64,000 nucleotides of DNA, taken from assembly GCA_026168455.1 (NCBI GenBank), contig CM047428.1:83408594-83472593 (forward strand), written 5' to 3'. Under the pieces are notes generated by a model, which did not search any database, was not told where the DNA came from, and saw only the letters and a program-made list of their open reading frames with translations. This stretch comes from Theocolax elegans (taxonomy: Eukaryota > Arthropoda > Insecta > Hymenoptera > Cerocephalidae). Below are positions 1-12,700 of this stretch, piece by piece. Position 1 is the first letter of the stretch, and each line of letters opens with the position of its first letter. The position numbers and the translations under genes were made by a program.

Positions 1-3000
1 ATAAAAAAATTGTTTGAAAATTTAAGTTAAAAATAGAAAAACAAGTCTGTTACTTAAAGATTCTTTGTAAAAGAAAATTATTTTTTTAAATTAGACAGTA
101 ACAGTAACTTAAAAAGTTACATTCAAATAATTAGTTGAAAAACCTGAAAAAAGTCCGGTATTAATACTAATAGCATATATACGGATCTGATTATTAGGAT
201 TTTTCAAAAATCTATCTCACATAAACAAATAAAACGAAATAATAGTTTTAATGTTGCTCTGTATAAAGTTCCTCTGAATTAAAAAAAAAGAATGTTGAAT
301 GTAACATTGATAACTGTGGATTGAATTTATATATATACAAGCCTGTTTTATTGCAATTAGAAATAAAACACTAGCCACCCCGAAAAGAAACGAGACTTTT
401 TCGAGCTTTTAACTGTCGCCTAGTCAATCGGATGCATTCAAGTTTCATTCACTTTCCAGGAAAATGTATTTCCTCCTCCTTCCGAAAAAAGGTAGATGTC
501 GGCTGGTTCATTATTCAGGAGTCCCTGAAAAGTGCGCACGTACGGAAGTGAAAGAAATGACGAACTAAAGAGTAAAAAGGTTTTTTATCCATCCCGACGA
601 TGCATATCTCCAGTTGATAAACCACTCTCGCATAGAATTTGTCTCCTTTGACAGACAAAAAAACCCACGAGAATAGTTAGAGGAAGTACGGAGGGATGGA
701 GGAACAGAGAGAAAGAGAGAGAGAAATTTGATAAACAAACACTTGGCAATAGGGATGAAAAACAAGTGGCTCGACTGTTCGTATTTATGTGTTACTTATT
801 TTTTCCTTTCGTCATTTTGCGTGCCTGCTTATATGCGCGCGCGAGCTTCTAGTTCTGTAGGCGAAGATCGGGTACGAGTTAAAGGCGGAGACGCGGATGA
901 CGGCTCGTCGAGTCACTTTTAAGTCATTGTTTCCAGACAAAAGCGGTTTTCCACTTTTTTTTAAATGTCCAGTTGTAAAATTCTCTTGGAGACATTCGAA
1001 AAATATATTTTACTAAATACGACCATTGATATTTTTGTTGAACCTCTAACTGGATTGTAATTTACTTTTATGCTTTTAATTATATTTTTAGGGATGTTTG
1101 TATGTAAACATGTACATGATGTAAAGAAAATACTCCGATTTACGTTAATTTTGAAAACTCTTCATCACAACTCAAACTTTTTTCATTACAAAGTTTTAGA
1201 AACTTTAAAATTTACCCAATTTTTAACCGAAATTTATAAATATATCATTATAAACTAAACAACTTTTAAAAAAATAATAAAAAATTAATATATGTCATCA
1301 AATAACGATCATAATTATACACGATACTAGCAACAAAAATATGCAATACTGTCATAATTTATAAAACGATATACATCAGCATCCCCTTGATAAACCTTGT
1401 AGTTAATTTAGGGCGAAACCTTCAATTATTCTCACCTACTCAATTACTGTCACTTACAAGCTTAGATTATCTTCCGATTCAATTAAAATTCCCATAAAAT
1501 TGATTTTAAATATCATTTTTATTTTTATACCGTTTAAACTTATTAAATAATGGTATTTAACGAACTTGATAATTTCACAATAATATACAGAATTATCTAT
1601 TATCGATACCTGTCAGATATATCGGATGTTTTTTCACTTTATATACACTACTGAAATAGAAAATAGTAAAATTTGTCTAAATTCAAAATGGCACATTCAA
1701 TAGGGTGTACTCATTTTTAAAAATGCGCTCATTTGTCACAAAACACGCATAAGGTTGATATTTTTAATCTATCATTTTATAATATTTCGATTTCTTAATG
1801 TTATAATAACAATTCAAATTATTATTATTTAAAATAAAATTCTGTACAAATATCGTATTATATGTAAATTTTTAGTCTAAAAATCAAATGTTTGTACCAT
1901 ATTTTGTTATAACATATAATAACAATATTCGTTTTGCATGGCTTTGTGTATCATGTTTCGAGTTTGAAACTATAATTTAGAAATTCATTTACATCCCAGT
2001 AGCATTTCGGGGTGAATTAATTCGAAAAAAACAACATCGTTATCATTGTTTATTCAATAAAAATAGCAAAATGCATCGTTATTGCAAAAATTGTATAGTA
2101 ATGTATTGACAAAACGTTAATATAAGTATAGAAAAATTTATTTTGTATGGAGATGATAGACCAATACTAATTTCATTATAACTACAAAACAAATTTTTTA
2201 GATGGAGTTGTTACTTCCCAGTGTGAGTTAAACTTAATTTAAAATACATTTAAATAATACGAAGTTCGCGTATATATCACCGTTTGTGAAAAATCTAGAA
2301 TCATTGTAAAAACTTATGGTGTTATCTATAAAAACGCCCGAGGTAGCCAAATCAGCCATTGTCGTTCGAAATTTTTTTCTCTACATATTTATCTAATATA
2401 ATTGTTTAAGAAATAGTCAATTAACCGCAGTAAAACTCAAGAATTCGTTACCAGTGTAGATTTTACATTAAATATATAGTAATTTTTAGCAGAATTTATA
2501 ACAAAAATTACCTATACATTTTAATATTTGTTATAAAAAGTAGCAAAAATTGTGAATCGAAGTATGTCTTTACATGACTATAAAATGTACAGTAATTTTA
2601 ATATACCATTTTTCTTGAAAAAATGTTTCTCATCAATAAAATAACTTTAGTTCTGTAATAATAAAATTTGTTGTACGCGTAGTTGTGTGCTTGTTTTTGT
2701 ATTACGCAATGTACATTCGTTATTAAGCCTTTACGTTACGAGAAGGAAACCCTTTTTCCAGCGCTAATAAGATTTATCAAAGTCCTTCAAATTTAAGCGA
2801 GAGCGACTAGTTACCCATCGAAGAATTATGGGTGAAAGTGAAATGTATCAAAGCTACTGACTCAACAATTTGAAATATATTATTAAATTAATATTAATAA
2901 ATAAATTTATGATAAAATAAGTACAGAATATTTAAAAGAACGCTGCTCATAACTGAATATTTCATAAATGAGAATAATTTTATTGTTAACGTAAAAGTTC

Positions 3001-5261
3001 GTAGTCATGGACTAATTAATAAACAAAGTTCGTTAACAGGATCGTCGATGTTTGTTAGATCAAGGGTAAGACTACCCTTTTCCTTATAGTAAACTTTGGT
3101 ATGTACAACGAGCATACCGATACACTCGAAATTTAGATTTACGACTCCTCGTTTCTCTGGTCTCTAACGAGGCTCGAATTCGTGCTCGGTACAAAATTCG
3201 CACGCGTATTTGCATACGCGCGACTTGTAAAACTGATTGGCGCGGACGAAACGAAATGAAGAGAGAAAAAAGAAGCACGTGGAATGTGTGTGTGTGTGTA
3301 TGTATGTGTACATATATTTAAGGCGAATCGCTTCTTGTTTTCTCGCCAAGAAAAAGAATCAATGCGCTCGTCGCAGTGTCGCCTTCTCTTTCTCTCTGTC
3401 TCTTCGTCGGCCTTCCGAGTTTACTGACACTTGGCCGCGCTCGTCTGACTCATAAGCCCAAGCGGTTCTCTCGACTGACCGTCTTTCTCGTGTGCTCGCG
3501 TATACGTACATGCTTTTAAGACCGTTTTCGTCAAACTCTGGGAGGGGACGGTACTCTTTTTTTTCATCCTCTTCTGCTTCTTTGAGTTTTAAGATTCTTT
3601 GGATAAATTGCATTTTTATTGTACGTGTGCGCGTAGAACGATAAAACTTGGATGTGTCGCTTATCGTCGGGATCAATGTGTATACCAACATATAGAAACT
3701 TATGGTGCTGCCCGTATTGGCCGATGGTTCGTAAAGACCAAATTACTCCTTCTAACAAGGAGATGGAACGATCTTCGGCTCATAGGTTTTATTTTCACTT
3801 TCGGGGATATTTCTTTTCTTTTATAAAAATCCATTTTTCCTATTTTAAAAATATTTTCTTAAAATGTTGATCCTTTGTAAATTAGACTTTTTCTTTCACT
3901 TTGGTGGGGACTTGTATTATGCATGGGGAGAAACCTGGGACTTATATCAACTACTTGCGAAAAATGAACCTAAAATGTCATAGTTAATTTTAAGTTGCTA
4001 TACCAATGTCTCAGGTTTACCGCGTTTTCACGGTTAATTTTGTAAAAAATTTATTTTTCAAAGTCATTAAATGTATAATTTGAATAAATGTCTGGGCTGC
4101 ATTTATGTTCTTTGCTCTCTTTTTATTAATCACCATTACCAACAATATATGGATATCTTTTTCATTTTAATTACAAATTTATGTTTCTTTTTAAACTTAG
4201 CTATGTCAGATTCTTCCACGTGATTTATAATTTATTTCTGAATTATTTCAGATTTTTTATTAATTTTTCCAATAATTTGTACACGTCCGTATTGTATTAT
4301 TTTAACAGTACTTATTAATTATGTATTATTATATAAATTTAATCTACAACTTAATTATCAAGAAGAACAAAAAGAATATACAACAAAGGCGTTAAAAAAT
4401 ATTGAATGTTGCATAAAAACTTAAACAAATATCGTTTAAAGAACAATAATGTATGTAAATCGATGCGCAATGTTCTTTATTTTTTAAATACATTTATGCA
4501 CTAACGAACCTTGACTTTTTACGCGATATTTATATTTCACATATTCATTTACTTTATGAAATTAAATGAGAGAGAACAATTTTTTTGTTCAGTTATATAC
4601 ACTAAAAAATTTTTTGTTACATTATAACTTACACTTTAACATGTTTTACGTTTCCAATTAAATCAAAACTGTGTAATCAAATTTGTAATTAAAAGAAAGT
4701 ATATTACTAGTATATAACTGCATTTTTCGCGAAAAATAAAAATTTAGTTTTCTACAATTAGTAAATTTTTACAAAGCTATACACATTGAAATTGTTGTTC
4801 AATTTAATAGTTTTATTCGATAAAAAATAATATTATTATTTCATTCGTTTTTGAAACAGCACGTTATAATTATTATTTAATCTAATACTTTAAATTCAAT
4901 AAAAAATATCATTAATTCTTGCACTCATTTAAAATAAGTTTCAATGTTTAATAAGATATATATGCAATGAATCGTTTCTCTTTTTTACATCTCATTCATT
5001 ATTCGTAATTGAACATTGGAAGAAGTGTAACGTTAATTAATTCATGTTTATTCATACAATTTTTTAATTAAGTTAATAGCGTACGTGTATTTTTAATTAA
5101 AGAAGTTATTACTACAATTATAACAATGTTAACCTCAGTTACAGGCTGCGTAATAAAATTTACCTCGCGAATTTCGAGCATCTGCAACTGGGAGAAAAAT
5201 AGTTATGTACAATATTTAGACGAATGTGCGAAAACGCGTGTTACCATTCTTTGATTTTCAG
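1..5261. other. Upstream intron or 5' region of dsd; no coding exon found
   Basis: AT-rich DNA with no ORF resembling a CUB, EGF or signal peptide. Because the exon at 5262 begins mid-protein, this is most likely intron. Two less AT-rich patches occur, around 560-920 and 3130-3560; the second is listed separately. Confidence 0.6.
3130..3560. promoter_or_regulatory. GC-richer island inside the dsd intron, possible internal promoter or 5' exon
   Basis: Contrasts sharply with the flanking AT-rich intron. It contains many CpGs, pyrimidine-rich CTCTTTCTCTCTGTCTC on the plus strand, and open frames on both strands without recognisable domains. It could be an alternative promoter or an enhancer. 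This is inference from composition only. Confidence 0.25.
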
Positions 5262-5443
5262 GGACTCGCACATCGATTGCTCAGGGCATGGAGTATGTAT
5301 CGAGGGAGTTTGCACGTGCGATGCCACGTGGATGGGCGAGGCCTGTGATGTTCCTGTGTGTCCTAACAATTGCTCGGCTCATCGAGGACAGGGTGAATGT
5401 AACCACGAATGGCATCGATGCGACTGCTACCACGGATATAAAG
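5262..5443 (+). CDS. dsd: dsd exon: EGF-like module
   Basis: Acceptor TTTTCAG, donor AAG|GTACGC; begins with the last base of a split codon and ends in phase 1. The reading starts DSHIDCSGHGVC and carries two cysteine-rich stretches, CSGHGVCIEGVCTC and CPNNCSAHRGQGECN, which match the EGF pair between CUB and Kelch in attractins. This is the most 5' coding exon I can find. Confidence 0.9.
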
Positions 5444-6712
5444 GTACGCATTCGTTATTTTGAAATTATATTACTTTCATGATGTTTTTCACACGAGCTG
5501 ATAAATATTTACTCAAAAGGATAGATAATTCTACAAAATTTTTAAGCGTTTATTTACAAGTATTGTTTATCGCATAATTTTGCGTGTGAAACAAAATAAT
5601 AATGATAAAAATTTAATATCTTATTTTATAAAACATAATATAAATTTTAAGTGCCTGCCCGCCAAATTTGTCGCTCGTTAACGAATGCAGAAAAAACTGG
5701 ATAAAGCAATAAACTGTATACACGTTAAATTATCTTAGATAATTAAAATTACGGCTGTTATAATGGATTAGAAAATTATGAGAGAACCGTTGTAAAAGTG
5801 TTCGCATAATACAGCGATATAACTAATAATCGGTCTAAAATGTTCACTCTCGTAAAATATATACTCCGATCCTATTTTATGTTCGATATCCATTTTTTTA
5901 AGTACTTTGTAAAAATCTCGGGTGCACTTTCCGTTTTATTTTTATTGCCTGATTTTAAGGCCAACGATAAGAGATAAGACGTTAGAAGGGTACTTTTATG
6001 TACGAACGAACCTATGATTTTTATTATTAATTAATTTAAAACGTACAACAGATTTCACGCTATTAATAAAAATCGACAAAATTTTCATACAGGAAATTTA
6101 TCGTCAAAATCAGAAACCGCGGATGTTTGTTATAAGTTGATTGTTTTTTATGTTATCACAGTGTCACAGAAATATAAGTAGGATAATTTTTATAGTCTGA
6201 TTAATTTTACGATCGTTTAATTACTACTTCCGCCGTAACTTTCTTTAACAAGAAAAAAAAAGTTGTCTTGTTTTTAAACCCTTGGCAAAAAATTTTTTAG
6301 AACGTCGATAAAGTCCTTCTGGTAATAAGTAATTAAAAAAAGGAACTAGGAAATTTAGTGCGACAATTGCAGCATTATATTCACGGAGATTAATGAAACT
6401 AAGGCGATTGAAGCTTGATTTTTTGTTCATCGTATATTATAAAATACGGATCTACGTATACGAATTTTATTGGTTTAATCAACAAAAGATAGAAACACGA
6501 AGAATGCTGAAAAAATAAATTTTCCTTGATAAACAATGGAAAAAGAATAACAACTTAAAGCACGAGAATTTCTTAGGAAAGGAATGCAAAAATGTGTGTG
6601 GTTATTTTTTTGTTCGTTAAACTTTTTGAATTATGCCGCGTTACGTCGTGAAGTCAAGGGAACTACGTTACGTTCCTTCCCGTCTAGCTCCTTATCCCTC
6701 CTAATTCAAGTA

Positions 6713-6757
<45 letters not shown>

Positions 6758-9700
6758 CGACGAGACTTTCTTCTTTCTACTTTTTTTCTTTTTGCCCCAT
6801 TATACGCATTCTCCTTTTCTCGTGTGGGTATATATATATGCCCACGCTTATATATATATTATATATATAAGCGGAGAAAAAGGGCTTGAGGGATAAAACG
6901 GAACAAGTGCAACGTCTGTATATTTTTATTACAGCTTTTTTTGACAGGGTCAAAAGGAAATTATTATTTGTTGAATTTTTAGTTTGTTCTTTCCATAGAA
7001 TAAAAACAATTCGTCTTCTTCTGTCTTTTCTTTTTTTTTAAATAAATCTGAACATGTTTTACAACAAGGTAAAAGTTAATGATTTCAAACTAACAATTAA
7101 GTTTCATTAAGTGAAAGTAAAGTTTTACTGCGAAATATTTTTTTTGTGATTATGTGTGTTGAAAACAAAAATTAATTTTAAAGAAACTGGTGAAGATGCA
7201 ATGAATTTAAAATAACTTAAATTACGATATTGCGCACGTATAGTTCGAAAAGTTCAACAACGATGATTATAATATTCGGGATGGTAAAAAGAGCGTGTTA
7301 AATATAAGTTTGCCACGGTTAATTAAAATCTTAAACAGATATTCGATAGACGCATAGGTTAATAACACGTCCTCGAATAAAATTAGTTAATTAAGTATGC
7401 TTACAAGTAGTTAATTCAAACCGATCTCAAAGCATAATATTTATTTTATACGTTGAATAAACTAATTTTTATTATTCTTCAAAATAGCAATTTTAAACCA
7501 GATTTTTCTTCCAGAACCAAGTAAATCACGCGCTAAAAATACGAGTTAATCTATCTGTATCAAGCATAATTCTTGAAGCACTTGAGATTGTTGCGCCGCG
7601 TCACGAGTCAAATTAAACCTAATGAGTTCTACTTTATTTTTCGTCGTATTTTTTAGTCCTCGCAGTCAATCGTGGAATTATTAGTCGAATTAACGTATAA
7701 AATCGTGTACGAAAAAGAAAAAACTGTTATATTTTGTCGAGACAGGTGCGGACTGCAATCAGACGAGCGAGCAAGGATACTGGGATGCAATTAACTATAA
7801 CGATTTGTCACCCGAAGGCTCAGCGAGTCACTGTGCTATAGTTTGGCAGGATTCGTTGTACATCGTAGGTGGTGAGAGTTTCCACCGTGCAAAGATGATC
7901 TACGTTTACGACTACAACGGGAATGTTTGGGAAACACCTCATATTTCCGGGAGACAACCGTTGCCCAGATACGGACATTCTTGCGTTCTTTTTGGTGACA
8001 AAATCTTCATGTACGGTGGTGTCATTGAAAATTCTACCGTCACCAATGAAATTTGGGCCTTCGATGTTTCGGCTAAACTTTGGGAGAACGTCACCGTTCA
8101 CGATAATTGTGTTAACAAGACCATGTGTGGACCACTCAAGGTTTATTTATTTTTCTTTTTACATCATTTTCTTTTCTTATGGTCTGGTAGAAACAATTTC
8201 AGTTTTATCGTTAGATAATTGGTTTCCTCATCATTTCTTGCGTTTGCATATTGTTTGCATGTTACAAAGCGATTAATTCAGCGCTTCTGTACACTCGCAT
8301 TTTTCATAAAAAATATATTTTATTGTATAAATGTATTGATTAATCTATACTGCTCGGTCGGTGAGAAAGAGTTACGTCACCTATTTGAAGAAAAAACATC
8401 GCTAAAACATCCCTTATAAAAATCAACGGTTTCTAAATGTGAGATAATATGTTTTTACCAGACCAGACTACATAAATAAATAAAGTTTCTTCCAAAATAA
8501 ATACTGCCTTTTTGTTTACTATATTTAAAAATTACTATTATTAACAAAATAAATGTACAAACAGGTCGCCGGTCACACAGCAAATTTGATCCAAAGCCAC
8601 GACAAGAAAGAAAAAATGGTAGTAATCTTTGGTCATTCGCCTCAATACGGGTACCTAAATACCGTCCAAGAATATTACTTCGGAGCTCGAGAATGGCAAA
8701 TCGTGGAGACGTATGGCTTCCCTGTAAAAGGTGGCTACGGTCACAGCGCTGCTCACGATCCTCATACAAATCTAATTTACGTCTACGGCGGTTACGTATC
8801 CGAATCTCAAGTCAGTCAAGTGCTAACCAATCGTCTCTATTCTTATCATCCAAACCGACCGCGGGAATGGCGACTGTTGACATCGGCACCGTCCGCTCGT
8901 TTCTTCCATACCGCTGTATTTGTTACTGGCTCGTTAATGCTCGTATTTGGTGGTAATACACACAACGACACCCTTCATTCGTATGGAGCACGATGCTATT
9001 CAGCCGATACGATTGCCTATGATGTCACGTGCGACACCTGGAGGCAGTACGGTATGCCCCGAGAAATGGCTGATTTGTCCAGGTACGGTCACAGTGCTAC
9101 GGTATTCGCCAAGTCGATGTACATTTATGGAGGTTTCGATGGACAAATGCTCTCCGACATGCTTAGGTAACGCGTCTTTTACATTATTACCTATTTTACT
9201 TTCTCATTTCTCTTAGTAGTTCGTACCCACCGTCTCGACTGTTTATTTGTTTTTTAATAATTGCAACGTATTATTTTAAATTATGATGAATTATCATAAA
9301 CGTCGCGGAAATCTAATAACCGTTACTTCTTAACGTTATTAGTTATTGCGATATTTTTTCATCTTGTAATATATAACTATATAAATTAAAGGAAAAAATT
9401 TGTCGTCGTTGGTTTACTGTGATAAAGAATAAAAATTGTTATCTGCAAATACGATTTAATTACTTGCTTTTATGTCACAGTTAACACTGTTAATTTACAC
9501 TTTTTTTTCTTCCGTTTACAACCGTGCACTTTTATTTATATAATCCGAGGTTTCACGCTGTAAAACATTTTTATGTATACCTGTAAATTTTACGAAACTA
9601 TATATATTTTGTTCATTAATTATGTCCTATGTGCGTACATAAAAGTTGACGTACAATATCGTACACAATTTATACTACCTACATGTAATGATAAATACAT

Positions 9701-12700
9701 TAATCGTTTTGTTAGAGTTATGTATAGGCTAAGCATTTTTTTAATCCATCAAAAAATAGTTGCGAATCGTAGATATAAGAAAATTATTTAGCTAAATTGA
9801 TATTGTAATTTGAACGTTTTACTGTATATTTTGTTACCGTTGTAAAATTCATATATCTTAATGCCGAATAATATTGCGTACAATATGTTTTTATGCAGTA
9901 CGAATGAATTTATTTTGCTTGGTAAAGAATTTGCAAAATAGTGAAATCGCGTTACAGGCGTATTGCAACAATTTGATTAAACTGTAATATGTACAATTTG
10001 AATGTGAATGTATTTCCTTTTAAATGATTTATTTTTCAGTAAATCAATAACTCGTTGTATAACGATTATTATTAAAATAATTTTATTGCTTAGTTACTAT
10101 TCATATTAAATACACTGAAATAACAAATATCTAATCTTTAATTCACAATACGATTACAAGATTCTTATTTAAATGGTAAAGATCTAAAACGTTATTTTTC
10201 TAGTTATATAAAATTCCGGCTAGATACAGAAAATTCAGGTCGAACGACATCTTAAAGTTGATTAAGTTAAAGTCTCACGCGCGCTCAAGTTTTCGTAGGA
10301 TAATTTACAACAAGTGGTTGTAAGTAACGTTTGTACGTGTCCAGAATGTTGCACAAATTTCATGAGATGTAAATTGGAATGAAACCATTTTAATCTTGAA
10401 ATTTCTAACCTTTCCATGAAGATTAATTGTTACTCTCTCTATATATAAACAGATTTATTTAAACGAAAATCATTAATAATTCCAGGTATACACCAGGGAG
10501 CTGCGAACAATTACGAAATCATAGTCAGTGCCTGAACGCTAAGATAGGTGTGAAATGCGTATGGGACCAGAAGAAAGGAATCTGCTTGGCTATTAGTAAA
10601 ATTCCGAAAGATATTCTGATAGACGAAGATCCACACGATGGAAGGTACTTGAAATGTCTGGACGACACACCACCACGCGGTATGACATCTCACAAAGAAC
10701 TCTGCAAACTTTTAACGGATTGCGTAGCTTGTGTACAAACCTCGTACAGCTGCGTATGGTGTGGTAAAAGTTGTTCCCATGAGATCTGCCGTAATATAGC
10801 AAATGCGCCATCGCCTAGGACGTTCGAAACTCTTGAAATGTGTGATGCTCATAGCGGAGTTGAATGTTACCAGCTTCATACGTGTAATGCTTGCTCGAGT
10901 AATCCTAATTGCATTTGGTCATGGTCGAGTGGACCGGATCGGTGTAAGCCTTTGTCCGAGATTGCCATTGTAAGTATTTTTATCATAGTCATCTCTGTCA
11001 ATCTTTCAGCCTCTCAGTCTTTCCAACTCTCTTTTATAACTTCTTTTTGAAAAAAAATTGACGATACTTTTCCTAACTTTGTTTAGTAGTAAATAATTTA
11101 TCTTGTTACAATATTTATTTAACGTAACTTTGATCGAGAAATTTTTTTAATTCACTTTTAATATTAAATAAACAAGTAAAAGAAAATAATAAATTTATAC
11201 TTGCAAAGATAATGTTTAACAAACACAAATAAATAAATCCACAAATACGAGTTGGGTAAATATTAGCCAAAAGATAACTCGTAAACCCTAAAATAAACGA
11301 AGATAGTCGACTGCAAAAGTACAAAAGAAAATATAAACTAACCGATTCAAAATAAATTGAACTCTGTCAAGGCAAAAATAAATAAAGTGAAATTATGCTT
11401 ATATGTGTTTAAGGCAAGCGCGAACAACACGATTCAACCACAGCGCTCACCGGTGGACATATGTCGAAGCCCCTGCGTCGAGTATACTTCCTGTCGCAAC
11501 TGTACCGAGACTGAGTGTATTTGGTGCCAAAACGAAGAACGTTGTGTCGATAAAAACGCGTATCCAGCAAGTTTTCCGTATGGTCAGTGTCGCGAATGGA
11601 CGACTTCGCACGATAAATGCCGTAATACGAAAACCGGTACCGAATGGTGTAGTTCCCATAATTCGTGTGCTAGTTGTCGCGCTGATCCTGCTTGTGGATG
11701 GTGCGACGATGGTTCAGGTACTGGCAGGGGTAAATGTCTACCGGGTGGTGCGCGACAACCCAGTCACAAGAGTCCAGAGGGCTGCCCGACTGATCATTGG
11801 TATTTTACTGAGTGTCCAAGTAAGTCGGCTAGACATAAATACGAATTTTTAAAACTTTATCTATTTTCAGAAAATTATCGATTCGTCATTGTCAATGGTT
11901 ACCTAAATGTATTTTCAAAATGGTGTTCTTATACTTTGTACATTACATATTGAGAATATATATTTTTAGCCTTAATTACATTTGTCCAATAAATTTATAT
12001 TTCAAATGATTATTTAATCTTCATCAATGAGAAACTATTTTAAAATTACTAATTTTTTGTGTTCGATATAAAATGAAACTTATATGAAAATTAACGCATT
12101 TCCATAAATATAAAAAAGACGTAATGTACCGTTAATACAATTAAAATAAAAATGTTTATTACAGTCTGTCAGTGTAATGGGCATAGCACGTGTTATCTTA
12201 ATACCAGTGAATGCATTCAACCATGTGGGAATTTAACGCAAGGAACGCATTGTGAGAAATGTAGGCCTGGATATTATGGAAGTCCTCTTAACGGAGCTAC
12301 TTGTCAGCGTAAGTTATTTAAAAAAATACTCAAATACTCATTTGATGGATGAATTTTTGTCGCATCGATTGAATGTAAATAAAGACGTTGTTATTATTTT
12401 GTTTAGCTTGTTCGTGTAACGATCAAGGTACGAATTGCACCAGCGAGACTGGAAAATGTTTCTGTACAACGAAAGGTATTATAGGGGATCATTGTGAGAG
12501 GTGTGACGTAAGTGGACTTTATCACGGTGACCCTACGAACAAAGGATCATGTTTTTGTAAGTGTAATATTCTTAATATATATTAATTATTTAATATTTAA
12601 TATATATGTAAATGTAATTAATTCGCAGATTTATTAAAAATCTTTTCCACTCGTTTCAGATGATCTGGCAATAGATTATCAATTTACGTTTAATCTGAGT

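Larger units (their letters stand above)
5444..7745 (+). other. dsd intron
   Basis: No coding signal. Holds a (CT)n tract near 6717-6749 and two adjacent hairpins at 6824-6872. Confidence 0.85.

Noticed and set aside
3359..3691. 110-codon minus-strand open frame with charged residues
   Set aside because: Lies in a GC-rich island where frames stay open by chance on both strands. No domain and low-complexity Arg/Glu composition; kept only as a possible regulatory island.
12407..12600. Reading through the 12556 donor to extend the laminin EGF exon
   Set aside because: Leads to a stop within a few codons, whereas splicing to 12660 restores the conserved YDLAIDYQFTF block.
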